Assembly (NCBI RefSeq): GCF_037963865.1 | Contig: NZ_CP150170.1 | Coordinates: forward strand, 7,267,726 to 7,331,725 | Direction of reading: 5' to 3' | DNA from: Paenibacillus sp. FSL R10-2734 | GTDB taxonomy: Bacteria; Bacillota; Bacilli; Paenibacillales; Paenibacillaceae | DNA length: 64,000 nt | Shown here: positions 43,490 through 52,036 of the stretch, piece by piece | Position numbering within the stretch: position 1 is the stretch's first letter | Layout of the letters: each line of letters starts with the position of its first letter | Program-made: the position numbers and the translations under genes | The notes under the pieces: generated by a model | Told to the model about the DNA's origin: nothing | What the model saw: the letters and a program-made list of their open reading frames with translations, nothing else | The model's database searches: none

Positions 43490-44590
43490 CTATGAGGCTA
43501 TCTGCTTACTTTTACTTCTACTAACCATAATCTCAGCGCAAATCCATAATGCCAGTGGAATAATCACCTGAAATGGAAAGGCGTAGAATTTATAAATATT
43601 GTAGTAAAAATACTGCATTTCCATCATGTCCTTGTACACAAAATCGGCAAAATAAATCATGAGCAGTCCTAGCTGAAGCACGACGGAGCGATAGCTTTTT
43701 AATTTAAATACTTTAGCTAATCCACTGCTAGCTACATACAGACATAAGCTTGCTTTTATGAAGGTTGTGATTACAAATACAACAGCCGTGGAAGCCTCAA
43801 TTCTTGATAGAAAATCACCTACATTAATACGACTCGCAGACACATAAGAGGGGAAATTCAGACTGGACACTACTTCAGGACCGAGCATCAATAGATTACG
43901 TAGCGTAGCCGAAAGAATAATCATCCCAGAAATCAGTACACCACCAAATAATATTTTCTTACCTGTGGCTTTGTTAGATATAGTACTAAATGCCCCCAGA
44001 ATTATTATACCCTCTGCGAATATAACAGAAGACGTACCCAGAGTATCGCTAAACACCGAATACCAGCCTTTATCAACTAAAGGGAGTATGTGATGATATT
44101 CCAGCTTTGAAGTAGATAATATGAAAATAATCAAATTCACAGCTATCGTAAATAGAAGCAGAAGCTTCGCGCTTCTTCCCAGCACCTCAATCCCTGCCTT
44201 AACCACCCAAATGCACAATAACCCAACACATAGCATAGGAACAAGCATCGGTGTTTCGGTCAGGGCGATCAATCTACTGAATTCTCCAAAGACCCTGAGA
44301 GCCAGTGCCCCCAGATGGAATGCATACCAAATATAGAGACAGGAGATCATTCGCCCGAGAACGCTACCAAATACAACGATCAGCATATCAAACAGATCCT
44401 TACCCGGAAAAAGAACATGAAGTCTTGCGTATATCAGCAGAAGAGGAACTGCAAGTACCATGGCAAAAAGTAGAGCGATCCACTTGCTGTTACCGGATTG
44501 TCCTGGCAAGCCCATAAATATGGAAGTTCCCACAAAAAACAAAACCGTAACGCTAATCATATGCCCTACAGGAATGATCTCCTTATTCAT
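43490..44590 (-). CDS. Spore germination receptor B subunit (GerAB/GrkB family), operon 1
   Basis: Integral inner-spore-membrane permease-like subunit, which binds the germinant in characterised GerA receptors. 366 residues with about ten transmembrane helices, of the amino acid/polyamine transporter type; GQSGNSKWIALLFAMVLAVPLLLIYARL at the N-terminus and YFYYNIYKFYAFPFQVIIPLALWICAEI at the C-terminus match the family. AAAGGAG lies 6 nt before the ATG. Last gene of operon 1, where it follows the C subunit and a 67-aa membrane protein rather than sitting between A and C as in classic gerA operons. Confidence 0.92.
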   Translation of the reverse strand: MNKEIIPVGHMISVTVLFFVGTSIFMGLPGQSGNSKWIALLFAMVLAVPLLLIYARLHVLFPGKDLFDMLIVVFGSVLGRMISCLYIWYAFHLGALALRVFGEFSRLIALTETPMLVPMLCVGLLCIWVVKAGIEVLGRSAKLLLLFTIAVNLIIFILSTSKLEYHHILPLVDKGWYSVFSDTLGTSSVIFAEGIIILGAFSTISNKATGKKILFGGVLISGMIILSATLRNLLMLGPEVVSSLNFPSYVSASRINVGDFLSRIEASTAVVFVITTFIKASLCLYVASSGLAKVFKLKSYRSVVLQLGLLMIYFADFVYKDMMEMQYFYYNIYKFYAFPFQVIIPLALWICAEIMVSRSKSKQIAS

Positions 44591-44614
44591 ACACTTCTCC
44601 TTTACGCATGTTCC

Positions 44615-44818
44615 CTAAAATAGCTTCTTGATCAAATTTTCAATCAGTGGAGATGGGCTAGGAATCGACCACTTCATGGACAATGCAACAGCAATGACAA
44701 ATGAAACTAGACATAAGAATGAACAGACCCAAAAATCCCGCTTCATCCCCTGCTTTAACAGTCCGTAAGGATCGAGCAATACGATAACCACATAGACAAG
44801 AATTACGATTACAACCAC
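44615..44818 (-). CDS. Small two-TM membrane protein in a ger operon
   Basis: A 67-residue protein with two hydrophobic helices (about 2-16 and 29-49) joined by LLKQGMKRDFW. The start is GTG with AGGTG 5 nt upstream. Gaps to the C- and B-subunit genes are 14 and 24 bp, so it is clearly inside the operon. Some GerA-type operons encode a small two-TM D subunit; this is a plausible equivalent, but assignment is by size, topology and position only. Confidence 0.7.
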   Translation of the reverse strand: MVVIVILVYVVIVLLDPYGLLKQGMKRDFWVCSFLCLVSFVIAVALSMKWSIPSPSPLIENLIKKLF

Positions 44819-44832
44819 TTCATCACCTATTT

Positions 44833-45984
44833 TTAATGAGTCTGGATAGATCTATTGGTTTGCCCACTGCTCTTAATAATCACTTTGGAATTTACAACGA
44901 CGTCCAATTCGGAGAATTCCTGTCCCCAGTTTTCCTTAACTTTCTTCCAGGTTTGCGGCATTCTCTCATGCACAAGCTCTCCAAACCCAAAAACATCGGC
45001 ATGATAATCCTGCTGAACCCTATGGATAACGGAGAGCATCCGTTGCTGTAATTCCTTTCCGGCACGCTTCTCAAGGATTTCCTTGCTACCAATATTATTG
45101 AATTCTTCCGGAGCCATTACCTCATCCAGTCCGACTTGCGTTTCTGTGTTAATTTGCATTTGCAATTTGCCATCGTTCCATATAGGCTTTACTTTTGTTT
45201 TATTAGACAGAATCTCAAGCGAAAAGGCAGGTTTTCCTTGTTCATCATTTAAGGGTAGCACCCCACCCTGGATTTGATCTTTAGTAAAGAGCATATATTT
45301 CGTTTCTTCACCGCTAATCGTGCCAACCATTTTATCCATTCTGAATATAGCTGTCCCACTTACCCGAGCATTTTTCGTCTTATTTTCTTCATAAATATAG
45401 ATAAGCGGAGCTATTGCAAATTCACCAGAAGCCTCCAGCTTATCAATGAAGTCCCAAATTTCCACGACGGGAGCCGTACTGGTATTGTGCTCAGATCTCA
45501 TCTGTTGCGCAAGCGCATAGGCCATAATACTTTCCGTTACACTGCTTAGACTAATGACTTCCTGAGCCGTCTTCTCCTTAGACACAAATATGAATACATC
45601 TGACCTTGTTTCTGTATCTCTGTTATACCAATCAATCACTTTGATAACCCCTTCCCGGGCTATCTCTTCACTAAGTACAATTACTTTAGAATGACTCCAA
45701 AATAATTTTTTTCCTGTAATGGAGATCATTCCTCGCACGATATCAAATATCGTCTTCCCAGAAAGGGTTAGCATCTTAAATCCGGTCTGTTCTGATTGCG
45801 ATCCTTCCTTCGTATCCACAATCTCAACGGTTACCGCTATTTCCCCCTCTTTCTTCCCCTTATCAATCCCCACCCCAGCTACAATCGATATCTCATCCAC
45901 TTCAGAGTAGTTCCAACAACCAGTTACACTTATAAGAAGGATCAGAGTTATAAAGACCAGGATTACCTTTTTCAGCATGTTCAT
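44833..45984 (-). CDS. Spore germination receptor C subunit, Ger(x)C lipoprotein, operon 1
   Basis: Lipoprotein subunit of a germinant receptor. A signal peptide with lipobox LISVTGCWNY places the acylated Cys at about residue 23. CWNYSEVDEISIVAGVGIDKG is the family N-terminus; the three-domain GerC body follows, ending in WKKVKENWGQEFSELDVVVNSKVII. 383 residues. Its ATG overlaps the A-subunit stop as ATGA; a second ATG two codons on has better spacing to GAGAAGG. Confidence 0.94.
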   Translation of the reverse strand: MNMLKKVILVFITLILLISVTGCWNYSEVDEISIVAGVGIDKGKKEGEIAVTVEIVDTKEGSQSEQTGFKMLTLSGKTIFDIVRGMISITGKKLFWSHSKVIVLSEEIAREGVIKVIDWYNRDTETRSDVFIFVSKEKTAQEVISLSSVTESIMAYALAQQMRSEHNTSTAPVVEIWDFIDKLEASGEFAIAPLIYIYEENKTKNARVSGTAIFRMDKMVGTISGEETKYMLFTKDQIQGGVLPLNDEQGKPAFSLEILSNKTKVKPIWNDGKLQMQINTETQVGLDEVMAPEEFNNIGSKEILEKRAGKELQQRMLSVIHRVQQDYHADVFGFGELVHERMPQTWKKVKENWGQEFSELDVVVNSKVIIKSSGQTNRSIQTH

Positions 45985-47561
45985 GGCCTTCTCTCTATTT
46001 TATTGGTCCCTTTTCTCTTCCTGTTCCGTGCCCCGATCATCGCTGGACGCAGATACATATGCCACCATGGTGCCCTAATCGCTGTATCTTTAATATCCTG
46101 TGGACGGATAGAGCCTATCCCAAGCATGTATGATACCCCAAAGGAACGCAGACTCATCAAATGAATAACAAGCCCGAGCATCCCGAGAAAGTACCCGTAA
46201 ACTCCTAGCATAAAGCTTGCAATTAGCAGAAGTGCCCTTACTACAATTAATGGGCCCGTCAATTTAGGATTGAGCAGCGTCATAATTCCGGTTAAGCCGA
46301 CTACAATAATCATCGGAGCACTCACTAATCTGGCTTCTACGGCCGCCTGTCCCAACACAAGAGCCCCTACGATGCTGATTGCTTGTCCAATATAGGTAGG
46401 AATCCGTTCTCCTGCCTCTCTTAGGATTTCAAATATAGTTAACATGAACACCGCCTCTACTACTGTCGGAAAGGGGACCGCTACTCTCGAAGTAGCAATG
46501 CTTAGCAATAATTGGGTAGGTATCATCTCCTGACTGTAGGTAACCAAGGCCACATAAAGAGCAGGTATACTAAGAGACAAAAAAGCTCCAATTATTCTTA
46601 GCATTCGGTTAAAAGAACCAAAATAATAGTTAATATAATAATCAGAGCTTGCTTGGAAATTTTCCACAAATAGATAAGGTACGGTCATCGCATACGGACT
46701 GCCTTCTATAAGCAAGGCCACTCTACCCTCCATCATTTTACTAACTAGGGAATCCGGGCGTTCTGTGCTTCCTGTCATTTCAAAGGGTGAAAAGGGTTCG
46801 TCTCTTATTAATTCCGAAAGATATGACGTATCCAGAATAAGGTCTATATCAACCTGCTTAAGTCGATCTTGCAATTCTTTAACAATACTTGGTGATGCCA
46901 GGCTTTCTATATAGCAGATGCATACCTGTGTTTTGGAACGTGATCCCATCGGGCTAAAAATGAACTTCAGATCCGGATCTTGCAATCTTCGGCGGATTTG
47001 GGTCAAGTTAACTAGCAGCGATTCTGTAAATCCTTCCCGCGGACCATAAACACTTTTCTCGGTCACTGGGTCCGTAATCGCTTTTGTCGCCCAGCCTTGC
47101 GCATTAATATTGAGCACACCCGCATAGCCGTCCAGCAGCAATAAAGTCTTACCAGCTATAATCGCACTGATCATTTCATCCAAATCTGTAGAAGCAACTA
47201 CATCCGAAACGTTAATAACCTGCGTCCGAATCTTCTCCACTAGCTCCGCTGTGTTGCCATACTCCATTCTGGTGAAGTCAAAAGCCATCAATGGCTTAAT
47301 AACACCCTCCTGAATCATATGCTTGTCAACCATCCCATCAACGCTAACTAACCCGAAGCGAAGATCTGCACGGAACTCATTATTTAGCACTCTGATTCTA
47401 AGGGTTCCATCATCCTTGAATATTTGCCGAAACAGGTTCATCATTTCATCTAGTGACGTACTTGGAGTCTGCCCAGACGTCGTATTTTTTTGAGAAGCTT
47501 CGCTGTTATCTCCTGCTGTCTGTTTCTCCATAGTAGTCACTCCTGTCACAATAGGTTTCAT
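45981..47561 (-). CDS. Spore germination receptor A subunit (GerAA family), operon 1
   Basis: Subunit with a large cytosolic N-terminal domain (about residues 1-290) and a membrane domain of four to five helices. Family motifs: KTLLLLDGYAGVLNINAQGW, EPVTEKSVYGPREGFTESLLVNLTQIRRR-type segment (VYGPREGFTESLL), and PDSLVSKMMEGRVALLIEGSPYAMTVPYLFVENFQ before the first helix. The ATG at 47561 follows GGGGGAT; an alternative ATG at 47531 follows GGAGTG. First gene of operon 1 (A-C-small-B). About 526 aa. Confidence 0.93.
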   Translation of the reverse strand: MKPIVTGVTTMEKQTAGDNSEASQKNTTSGQTPSTSLDEMMNLFRQIFKDDGTLRIRVLNNEFRADLRFGLVSVDGMVDKHMIQEGVIKPLMAFDFTRMEYGNTAELVEKIRTQVINVSDVVASTDLDEMISAIIAGKTLLLLDGYAGVLNINAQGWATKAITDPVTEKSVYGPREGFTESLLVNLTQIRRRLQDPDLKFIFSPMGSRSKTQVCICYIESLASPSIVKELQDRLKQVDIDLILDTSYLSELIRDEPFSPFEMTGSTERPDSLVSKMMEGRVALLIEGSPYAMTVPYLFVENFQASSDYYINYYFGSFNRMLRIIGAFLSLSIPALYVALVTYSQEMIPTQLLLSIATSRVAVPFPTVVEAVFMLTIFEILREAGERIPTYIGQAISIVGALVLGQAAVEARLVSAPMIIVVGLTGIMTLLNPKLTGPLIVVRALLLIASFMLGVYGYFLGMLGLVIHLMSLRSFGVSYMLGIGSIRPQDIKDTAIRAPWWHMYLRPAMIGARNRKRKGTNKIERRP

Positions 47562-47661
47562 AGAAATTATCCCCCGTCTCTCTAAAAAATATCCACCAAA
47601 ATTATGCTGAAAAGGGATCAACTTCTTAGCGAGCGGAGATTGAGCTTCATCTGTTAAATAT

Positions 47662-47684
47662 AAAAAAGCCGCTTAAGCAGCGGC
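47662..47684 (-). terminator. Minus-strand terminator upstream of ger operon 1 and antisense of the ATL gene start
   Basis: GCCGCT (47668-47673), TAAGC loop, AGCGGC (47679-47684). On the minus strand it is followed by T6 (47662-47667). No minus-strand gene ends here; the nearest upstream one is the DUF1361 gene ending at 48069, whose read-through transcript would cross the whole ATL gene. Confidence 0.7.
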
Positions 47685-47716
47685 CTTGTTGATGGTTTAA
47701 GATTGTAGTACTCATC

Positions 47717-47725
47717 TGGTATAAT
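47717..47725 (+). promoter_or_regulatory. Extended -10 promoter of the ATL gene
   Basis: TGGTATAAT at 47717-47725 is an extended -10 element 30 bp before the ATG; no strong -35 is seen. AGATAGGAG supplies the ribosome site. Confidence 0.5.
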
Positions 47726-47754
47726 TTGATGAAAATAAGAGATAGGAGCTCACT

Positions 47755-48072
47755 ATGACACCATTTACGGAACAAGTGATACGTATCATACAATCCATAC
47801 CTGAAGGTAAAGTGATGACCTATGGAGGCATTGCCCGCGCGGCGGGAAGTCCAAGGGGCGCGAGGCAGGTCGTTCGTATCCTTCACTCCATGAGTAGAAA
47901 ATATAAGCTCCCCTGGCATCGGGTCATCAACGCCAAAGGAATGATCTCCTTGACTGAAGATGAGTCTAGCTCCCTCCAGAAGCTTTTTTTGCAGGAGGAA
48001 GGAATTATTTTTAATGAAAAGGGTGTTGTAGACCTGAAGCAATTCCAATTTGATCCGGAAGGTATGGATTAA
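47755..48072 (+). CDS. Alkyltransferase-like (ATL) protein, MGMT family without catalytic Cys
   Basis: A 105-residue relative of O6-methylguanine-DNA methyltransferase. The HTH segment GKVMTYGGIARAAGSPRGARQVVRIL is present, but the alkyl-acceptor motif PCHR reads PWHRV with Trp54 in place of the Cys. ATL proteins bind O6-alkylguanine and hand the lesion to nucleotide excision repair instead of reversing it. The N-terminal domain of full-length Ogt is absent, as usual for ATLs. AGGAG lies about 7 nt before the ATG. Its stop codon overlaps that of the DUF1361 gene by 4 bp. Confidence 0.93.
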   Translation: MTPFTEQVIRIIQSIPEGKVMTYGGIARAAGSPRGARQVVRILHSMSRKYKLPWHRVINAKGMISLTEDESSSLQKLFLQEEGIIFNEKGVVDLKQFQFDPEGMD

Positions 48073-48770
48073 CCACGTATGCTCTTGGAGCCCCTTCCTC
48101 TTTCACTGGTTCCAAGACCATTTAGCAAGCAGTACATCGTAGCGTAGATAACCAGCAATACAAACGCAATGAACAAGCTGAAAAATACCGACTGTCGATT
48201 CAAGCTATCCATAACTAGTTGGTACAACTGATGCCGGTCCGTCAGTACGTCCCAGCTGTTAAGCCTGTAGACTCGGCCAAGCAGTACTCCATAACCTCCA
48301 AGCACACATGCTGCGAGTACGAATACCCAAGAGAACAGCAGGCTGGTTTTGCGATAAACAACCGCCTGGAACTGGTATAAAGAGAAGAACCCGGTCAACC
48401 AGCCGCTCCAAGTGAATAACAGAAGGGTAACCAAGTCATACCAATACCGATTCTGAATCGTGCCATCCACGATATATCTGCTTTTTCTTACCGTTAAATG
48501 CACCAGATCAGTCATGAGATAAGGCGCGTTGGGAAAGAACAGCAGCCAAGCGATACCTAGCGGAACAAGCAGTAAGCCGCCTATCTTCCTTTTATCCAGT
48601 TCATAAGCAGCCATGGAGAACAGGAACGGAATCCAAGCCAAGAACAAATTCCAGATTAAAAAAGCATAAAACGAATCCGTCTGAAGAGACACTACACGAT
48701 ATACGGCCAATGTCGCCACAGACAGACCCGCCAAGAGCATAAACACCTTCGGATAATTTAATTCCTTCAT
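48069..48770 (-). CDS. DUF1361 membrane protein
   Basis: A 233-residue polytopic membrane protein with six or seven helices. FLFSMAAYELDKR and LLFFPNAPYLMTDLVHL match the DUF1361 family, followed by WYDLVTLLLFTWSGWLTGFFSLYQFQAVV. The function of the family is unknown. An AAGGAG site lies about 11 nt before the ATG. No terminator is seen at its end, where it overlaps the convergent ATL gene. Confidence 0.88.
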   Translation of the reverse strand: MKELNYPKVFMLLAGLSVATLAVYRVVSLQTDSFYAFLIWNLFLAWIPFLFSMAAYELDKRKIGGLLLVPLGIAWLLFFPNAPYLMTDLVHLTVRKSRYIVDGTIQNRYWYDLVTLLLFTWSGWLTGFFSLYQFQAVVYRKTSLLFSWVFVLAACVLGGYGVLLGRVYRLNSWDVLTDRHQLYQLVMDSLNRQSVFFSLFIAFVLLVIYATMYCLLNGLGTSERGRGSKSIRG

Positions 48771-48862
48771 GAGCTTATATTCTCCTTATCGATATAGTTT
48801 TCATTTAACTTATACCCAATTGTACAAATTTGGCATTCCCAAGTCCAATCTGAACAGAAAAA

Positions 48863-48884
48863 CCCGGACGCAGGAGCGCCCGGG
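48863..48884 (-). terminator. Terminator of the SulP transporter gene
   Basis: CCCGG-A-CGC (48863-48871) pairs with GCG-C-CCGGG (48876-48884), followed on the minus strand by TTTTTCTG. Confidence 0.85.
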
Positions 48885-48904
48885 CTAACTCTTATCTATT
48901 CAAC

Positions 48905-50683
48905 TCAGAGACCACCATTTAGTTCAGGTGCAACTATAGGCTTCTTACGCCCCTTCAAGCCGCGCAGACTCTCCGCATCCTCCAGACAGGAGAACGCAGT
49001 ACACTCCCTAAATGCGTGATGACTGCATCCGATGCACTTGCTGTAATTGATACTGTTAAGTGCTTCATTAATCGCTTCACCAGTATGCCGATAAAATTGC
49101 GCCTCTCCTATGGTGTCATATAGTCCAGTTTTCTTGAGCAATTCAAGTGGCTGCGGCTGAATACTGGAAATCATCAATTTCCCTCCACTAGCTTGTAAAT
49201 GCCGCACCAGCTCTACCAGATTAGATTCACCCGTTGTATCCATGAAGGGTACTTTTCCCATCCGCATTAATATAATTCTGGGTTGATCCGAGCCATAGCT
49301 TGGCATAGTGTCATCGAATCGATAAGCAGCGCCAAAAAACAGCGGACCCTCCACCGTATAAATTCCAATTTGCGGACAATCATGACTCTCCGTAACCATA
49401 TGTGCCTCAACCTTAACGGAATTTGGATCAGGCAGCACTTTGGCTACTAAATGAACCTCTCCCATTCGTTTCACAAACAGAATGACCGCAAGAATCAATC
49501 CTACCTCTACAGCCAGCGTTAAATCAGCAAATATCGTTAATAAGAAGGTGATAAATAACACCAATGAATCACCGGTCTTGATCTTCAGCAAATGAAGAAA
49601 TTGTTTGCGCTCACTCATATTCCAAGCTACTACCATAAGAATAGGCGCCATCGCTGCCAGAGGAATACTAGAAGCATAGGGTGCAAACAACAGAAGAATT
49701 AGGAACACCACTACACCGTGAACAATTCCTGAGATCGGAGAAACAGCACCGCTTTTGATATTTGTCGCTGTTCTAGCAATGGCACCTGTAGCCGGTATCC
49801 CTCCGAACAATGGAGCGACAATATTCGCAATCCCTTGACCGATCAGCTCACGGTTGCTGTTATGGCGGCTGCCCGTCATTCCATCAGCTACGACAGCTGA
49901 CAATAATGATTCAATGGCACCTAGCATCGCGATGATGAAGGCCGGACGAATCAGCAGTGTAATCCGTTCCCATGTAATATTCGGAAAGTGGAAGCTTGGT
50001 AATGTATTAGGAATATCCCCATATGCAGAGCCAATTGTAGTCACCTTACCGCTAAAGAATAACGCAGCAATCACAGTCGCGCACAGAAGGCCTACCAAGG
50101 ATCCAGGCACCTTCGGAGCGAATCGGATCGCAAGGATAACCACGACAAGACAAATCACGGCGGTCAGAATACTGTAGCCATTCACCGTCGATAGATGAAG
50201 CCCAATTTCTTTCATGTTATCTACAAAGCGCTCATGCCGTTCTATATCCCTTAGCCCCAGGAAATTAGCAATCTGTCCGGTGAAGATAATGACCGCTATT
50301 CCCGCTGTGAAACCAATCGTAACCGGCTTCGGAATAAACTTAATCAGTACGCCCAGCTTTAATAATCCCATGAGGAGTAGAATAACCCCTGCCATCATCC
50401 CTGCTATAAGCAGATTCTCGTAGCCATACTCCATTGCAATGGCGAACAAGATAGGAATAAATGCACCTGTCGGCCCACCAATCTGAAATTTTGATCCTCC
50501 GAACAATGAAATACATATCCCGGCAACTATCGTTGTATAAATTCCATACTCCGGTTTTACACCGGAAGCAATAGCAAATGCCATCCCCAAAGGAATGGCA
50601 ATAACACCGACGATTGTCCCCGAAATCAAATCCTTGCGAAATGCATTCATGTTGTAGCCTTTATACCGGCCCCACCCTGTCAT
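48905..50683 (-). CDS. SulP-family anion permease with STAS domain
   Basis: Membrane transporter for sulfate, bicarbonate or related anions. About 12 helices span residues 10-410; GIYTTIVAGICISLFGGSKFQIGGPTGAF contains the SulP substrate-loop signature. A cytosolic STAS domain follows (about 430-545, IGIYTVEGPLFFGAAYRFD, PFMDTTGESNLVELV). An unusual Cys-rich tail ends the protein: CIGCSHHAFRECTAFSC at about 555-572. The ATG at 50683 (592 aa) has AAGAAGG 7 nt upstream. An ArsR-family gene lies 108 bp upstream on the same strand. Confidence 0.92.
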   Translation of the reverse strand: MTGWGRYKGYNMNAFRKDLISGTIVGVIAIPLGMAFAIASGVKPEYGIYTTIVAGICISLFGGSKFQIGGPTGAFIPILFAIAMEYGYENLLIAGMMAGVILLLMGLLKLGVLIKFIPKPVTIGFTAGIAVIIFTGQIANFLGLRDIERHERFVDNMKEIGLHLSTVNGYSILTAVICLVVVILAIRFAPKVPGSLVGLLCATVIAALFFSGKVTTIGSAYGDIPNTLPSFHFPNITWERITLLIRPAFIIAMLGAIESLLSAVVADGMTGSRHNSNRELIGQGIANIVAPLFGGIPATGAIARTATNIKSGAVSPISGIVHGVVVFLILLLFAPYASSIPLAAMAPILMVVAWNMSERKQFLHLLKIKTGDSLVLFITFLLTIFADLTLAVEVGLILAVILFVKRMGEVHLVAKVLPDPNSVKVEAHMVTESHDCPQIGIYTVEGPLFFGAAYRFDDTMPSYGSDQPRIILMRMGKVPFMDTTGESNLVELVRHLQASGGKLMISSIQPQPLELLKKTGLYDTIGEAQFYRHTGEAINEALNSINYSKCIGCSHHAFRECTAFSCLEDAESLRGLKGRKKPIVAPELNGGL

Positions 50684-50790
50684 GATCAAACCTTCTTTTC
50701 TTTGAATATCTGATTATTTGAATATAAGAAGAACATTACTCTAGGACGCGACTATTGTCAACGCCAAAATAACGTTAATCTATGCCATTT

Positions 50791-51117
50791 TCACTCGCCG
50801 CGCATGCCTTCCAGCAATGAAATGGTATTCACGAGATGATTATCAAATATTTGCTTCGCTACGACCAGAAGATCTTTAATCAGCGGATCACGTAACGAAT
50901 AGATCACTGTGGTGCCTTCTTTTACACTGGCTACTACATTCTTGGCCCGCAAAACAGCTAACTGCTGAGATACAGCAGAGCCTTCCGAACCTAGAATCGC
51001 CTGTAGTTCATTCACATTCTTCTCGCCTTCGCTAAGCAGCTCCAGAATTCGAATACGCATCGGATGAGCCAACGCCTTAAAGAATTCGGTCTTAAATTGC
51101 TGAATTTCGGTGTTCAT
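50791..51117 (-). CDS. ArsR/SmtB-family regulator
   Basis: A 108-residue winged-helix repressor: FKALAHPMRIRILELLSEGEKNVNELQAILGSEGSAVSQQLAVLRAKNVVASVKEGTTVIYSL. The metal-binding ELCVCDL-type motif is absent, as is any Cys, so a metal sensor role is unlikely by the classical site. GAGGAG lies 9 nt before the ATG. It is upstream of the SulP gene on the same strand and is probably its regulator, like other ArsR-SulP pairs; this is inference from position. Confidence 0.9.
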   Translation of the reverse strand: MNTEIQQFKTEFFKALAHPMRIRILELLSEGEKNVNELQAILGSEGSAVSQQLAVLRAKNVVASVKEGTTVIYSLRDPLIKDLLVVAKQIFDNHLVNTISLLEGMRGE

Positions 51118-51191
51118 AGACTTCTACTCCTCATAGCTTTACTTCTGAATCTAATGTTATCTTTGTATGTTATCTTAGTCCCTGTGAAGCG

Positions 51192-51569
51192 TCAAATATT
51201 AAAGGGATAGATGTTCACATCACGAACATGTAATTCTACAAACACGCCAAGTGCCATAGGCTCGCCAAGACATTCGAACATTACTACATCTTCACCCATT
51301 CGCAACAATCCTGTCCCGTCTGCTTCAATATTCTCCAGCACACCTGTAAACACAACCTTATCTCCCTCTAACCTGATATTGAACTCACTCGCAGCTACAG
51401 GCAGGACATCGACCCATCTCATGAGCAGCTCCGAAAGCTCGAATTCCACATCCGTTTCTGTCCCTGGGTCCACAGAAGCACCGCACCAGATCCCCCGGCC
51501 CTCGCCGACATCTGCGCGAAAGAATACCTCGTCTTTTTTAATACCATTTTTTGTGATTTTGATTTTCAT
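51192..51569 (-). CDS. Conserved-looking protein of unknown function
   Basis: A 125-residue acidic protein that I do not recognise. It is rich in beta-strand patterns (KIKITKNG, DVEFELSELLMRWVDVLPV, FNIRLEGDKVVFTGVLENIEADGTGLLRMG) and has no membrane segment or signal. Two Cys lie far apart (IWCGAS, FECLGE). The ATG at 51569 is preceded by AAGGTGGAG at 8 nt, supporting translation. A PerR/Fur-like box lies 24-38 nt upstream of the start. Ends 75 bp before the ArsR gene on the same strand. Confidence 0.75.
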   Translation of the reverse strand: MKIKITKNGIKKDEVFFRADVGEGRGIWCGASVDPGTETDVEFELSELLMRWVDVLPVAASEFNIRLEGDKVVFTGVLENIEADGTGLLRMGEDVVMFECLGEPMALGVFVELHVRDVNIYPFNI

Positions 51570-51592
51570 AGCAAATACTCCACCTTGATGAT

Positions 51593-51607
51593 TTATAACG
51601 ATTATTA
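51593..51607 (-). promoter_or_regulatory. Putative PerR/Fur-type box upstream of the 125-aa protein
   Basis: TTATAACGATTATTA matches the PerR consensus TTATAATNATTATAA at 12 of 14 positions. It sits immediately upstream of the ribosome site region. Confidence 0.4.
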
Positions 51608-51634
51608 TACATGACAATGGAACGAAATATAAAA

Positions 51635-51681
51635 AAACAGGGATGATCCGTAACCATTGTGGCTATGGATCATCCCTGTTT
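51635..51681 (-). terminator. Terminator of the marR-nitroreductase-ABM operon
   Basis: AAACAGGGATGATCC (51635-51649) pairs perfectly with GGATCATCCCTGTTT (51667-51681), followed on the minus strand by T7. Confidence 0.92.
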
Positions 51682-51715
51682 AAGTTTAAATAGAATTCAC
51701 ATAGATGGAAATCAC

Positions 51716-52009
51716 TTATTTCACTTGTTCTCCGCTAAATACTTTTACGTCAAGTGGCGCAGCCAAGAATTCACTCGCTTTAGCTGAGAACGCGGTAAAG
51801 TGAGGGCTCGTATTGTGGCTGGATACCGCTTCAGCGTCGCGCCATGTCTCAACCATAATAAATGAATTGGCTTCTCCAGCATTCTCATACAGCTCGTAAG
51901 AGAGATTTCCCTCTTCAGCGTGAGTAGCTGTGAGCAGTGTTTTTGACTCCGCCAAAAACTGTTCGCGACGTTCCGGATTCACTTTGAGTTCAGCATGGAT
52001 AATGATCAT
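51716..52009 (-). CDS. ABM-domain quinol monooxygenase-like protein
   Basis: A 97-residue ABM protein: MIIIHAELKVNPERREQFLAESKTLLTATHAEEGNLSYELYENAGEANSFIMVETWRDAEAVSSHNTSPHFTAF. This matches the YgiN/YdhR-like quinol monooxygenase branch. AGGAGG lies 8 nt before the ATG. It is the last gene of an operon with a MarR regulator and nitroreductase, a setting typical of quinone and electrophile detoxification. Confidence 0.9.
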   Translation of the reverse strand: MIIIHAELKVNPERREQFLAESKTLLTATHAEEGNLSYELYENAGEANSFIMVETWRDAEAVSSHNTSPHFTAFSAKASEFLAAPLDVKVFSGEQVK

Positions 52010-52036
52010 TGTATATTCCTCCTAAGGTGTAAAGTA

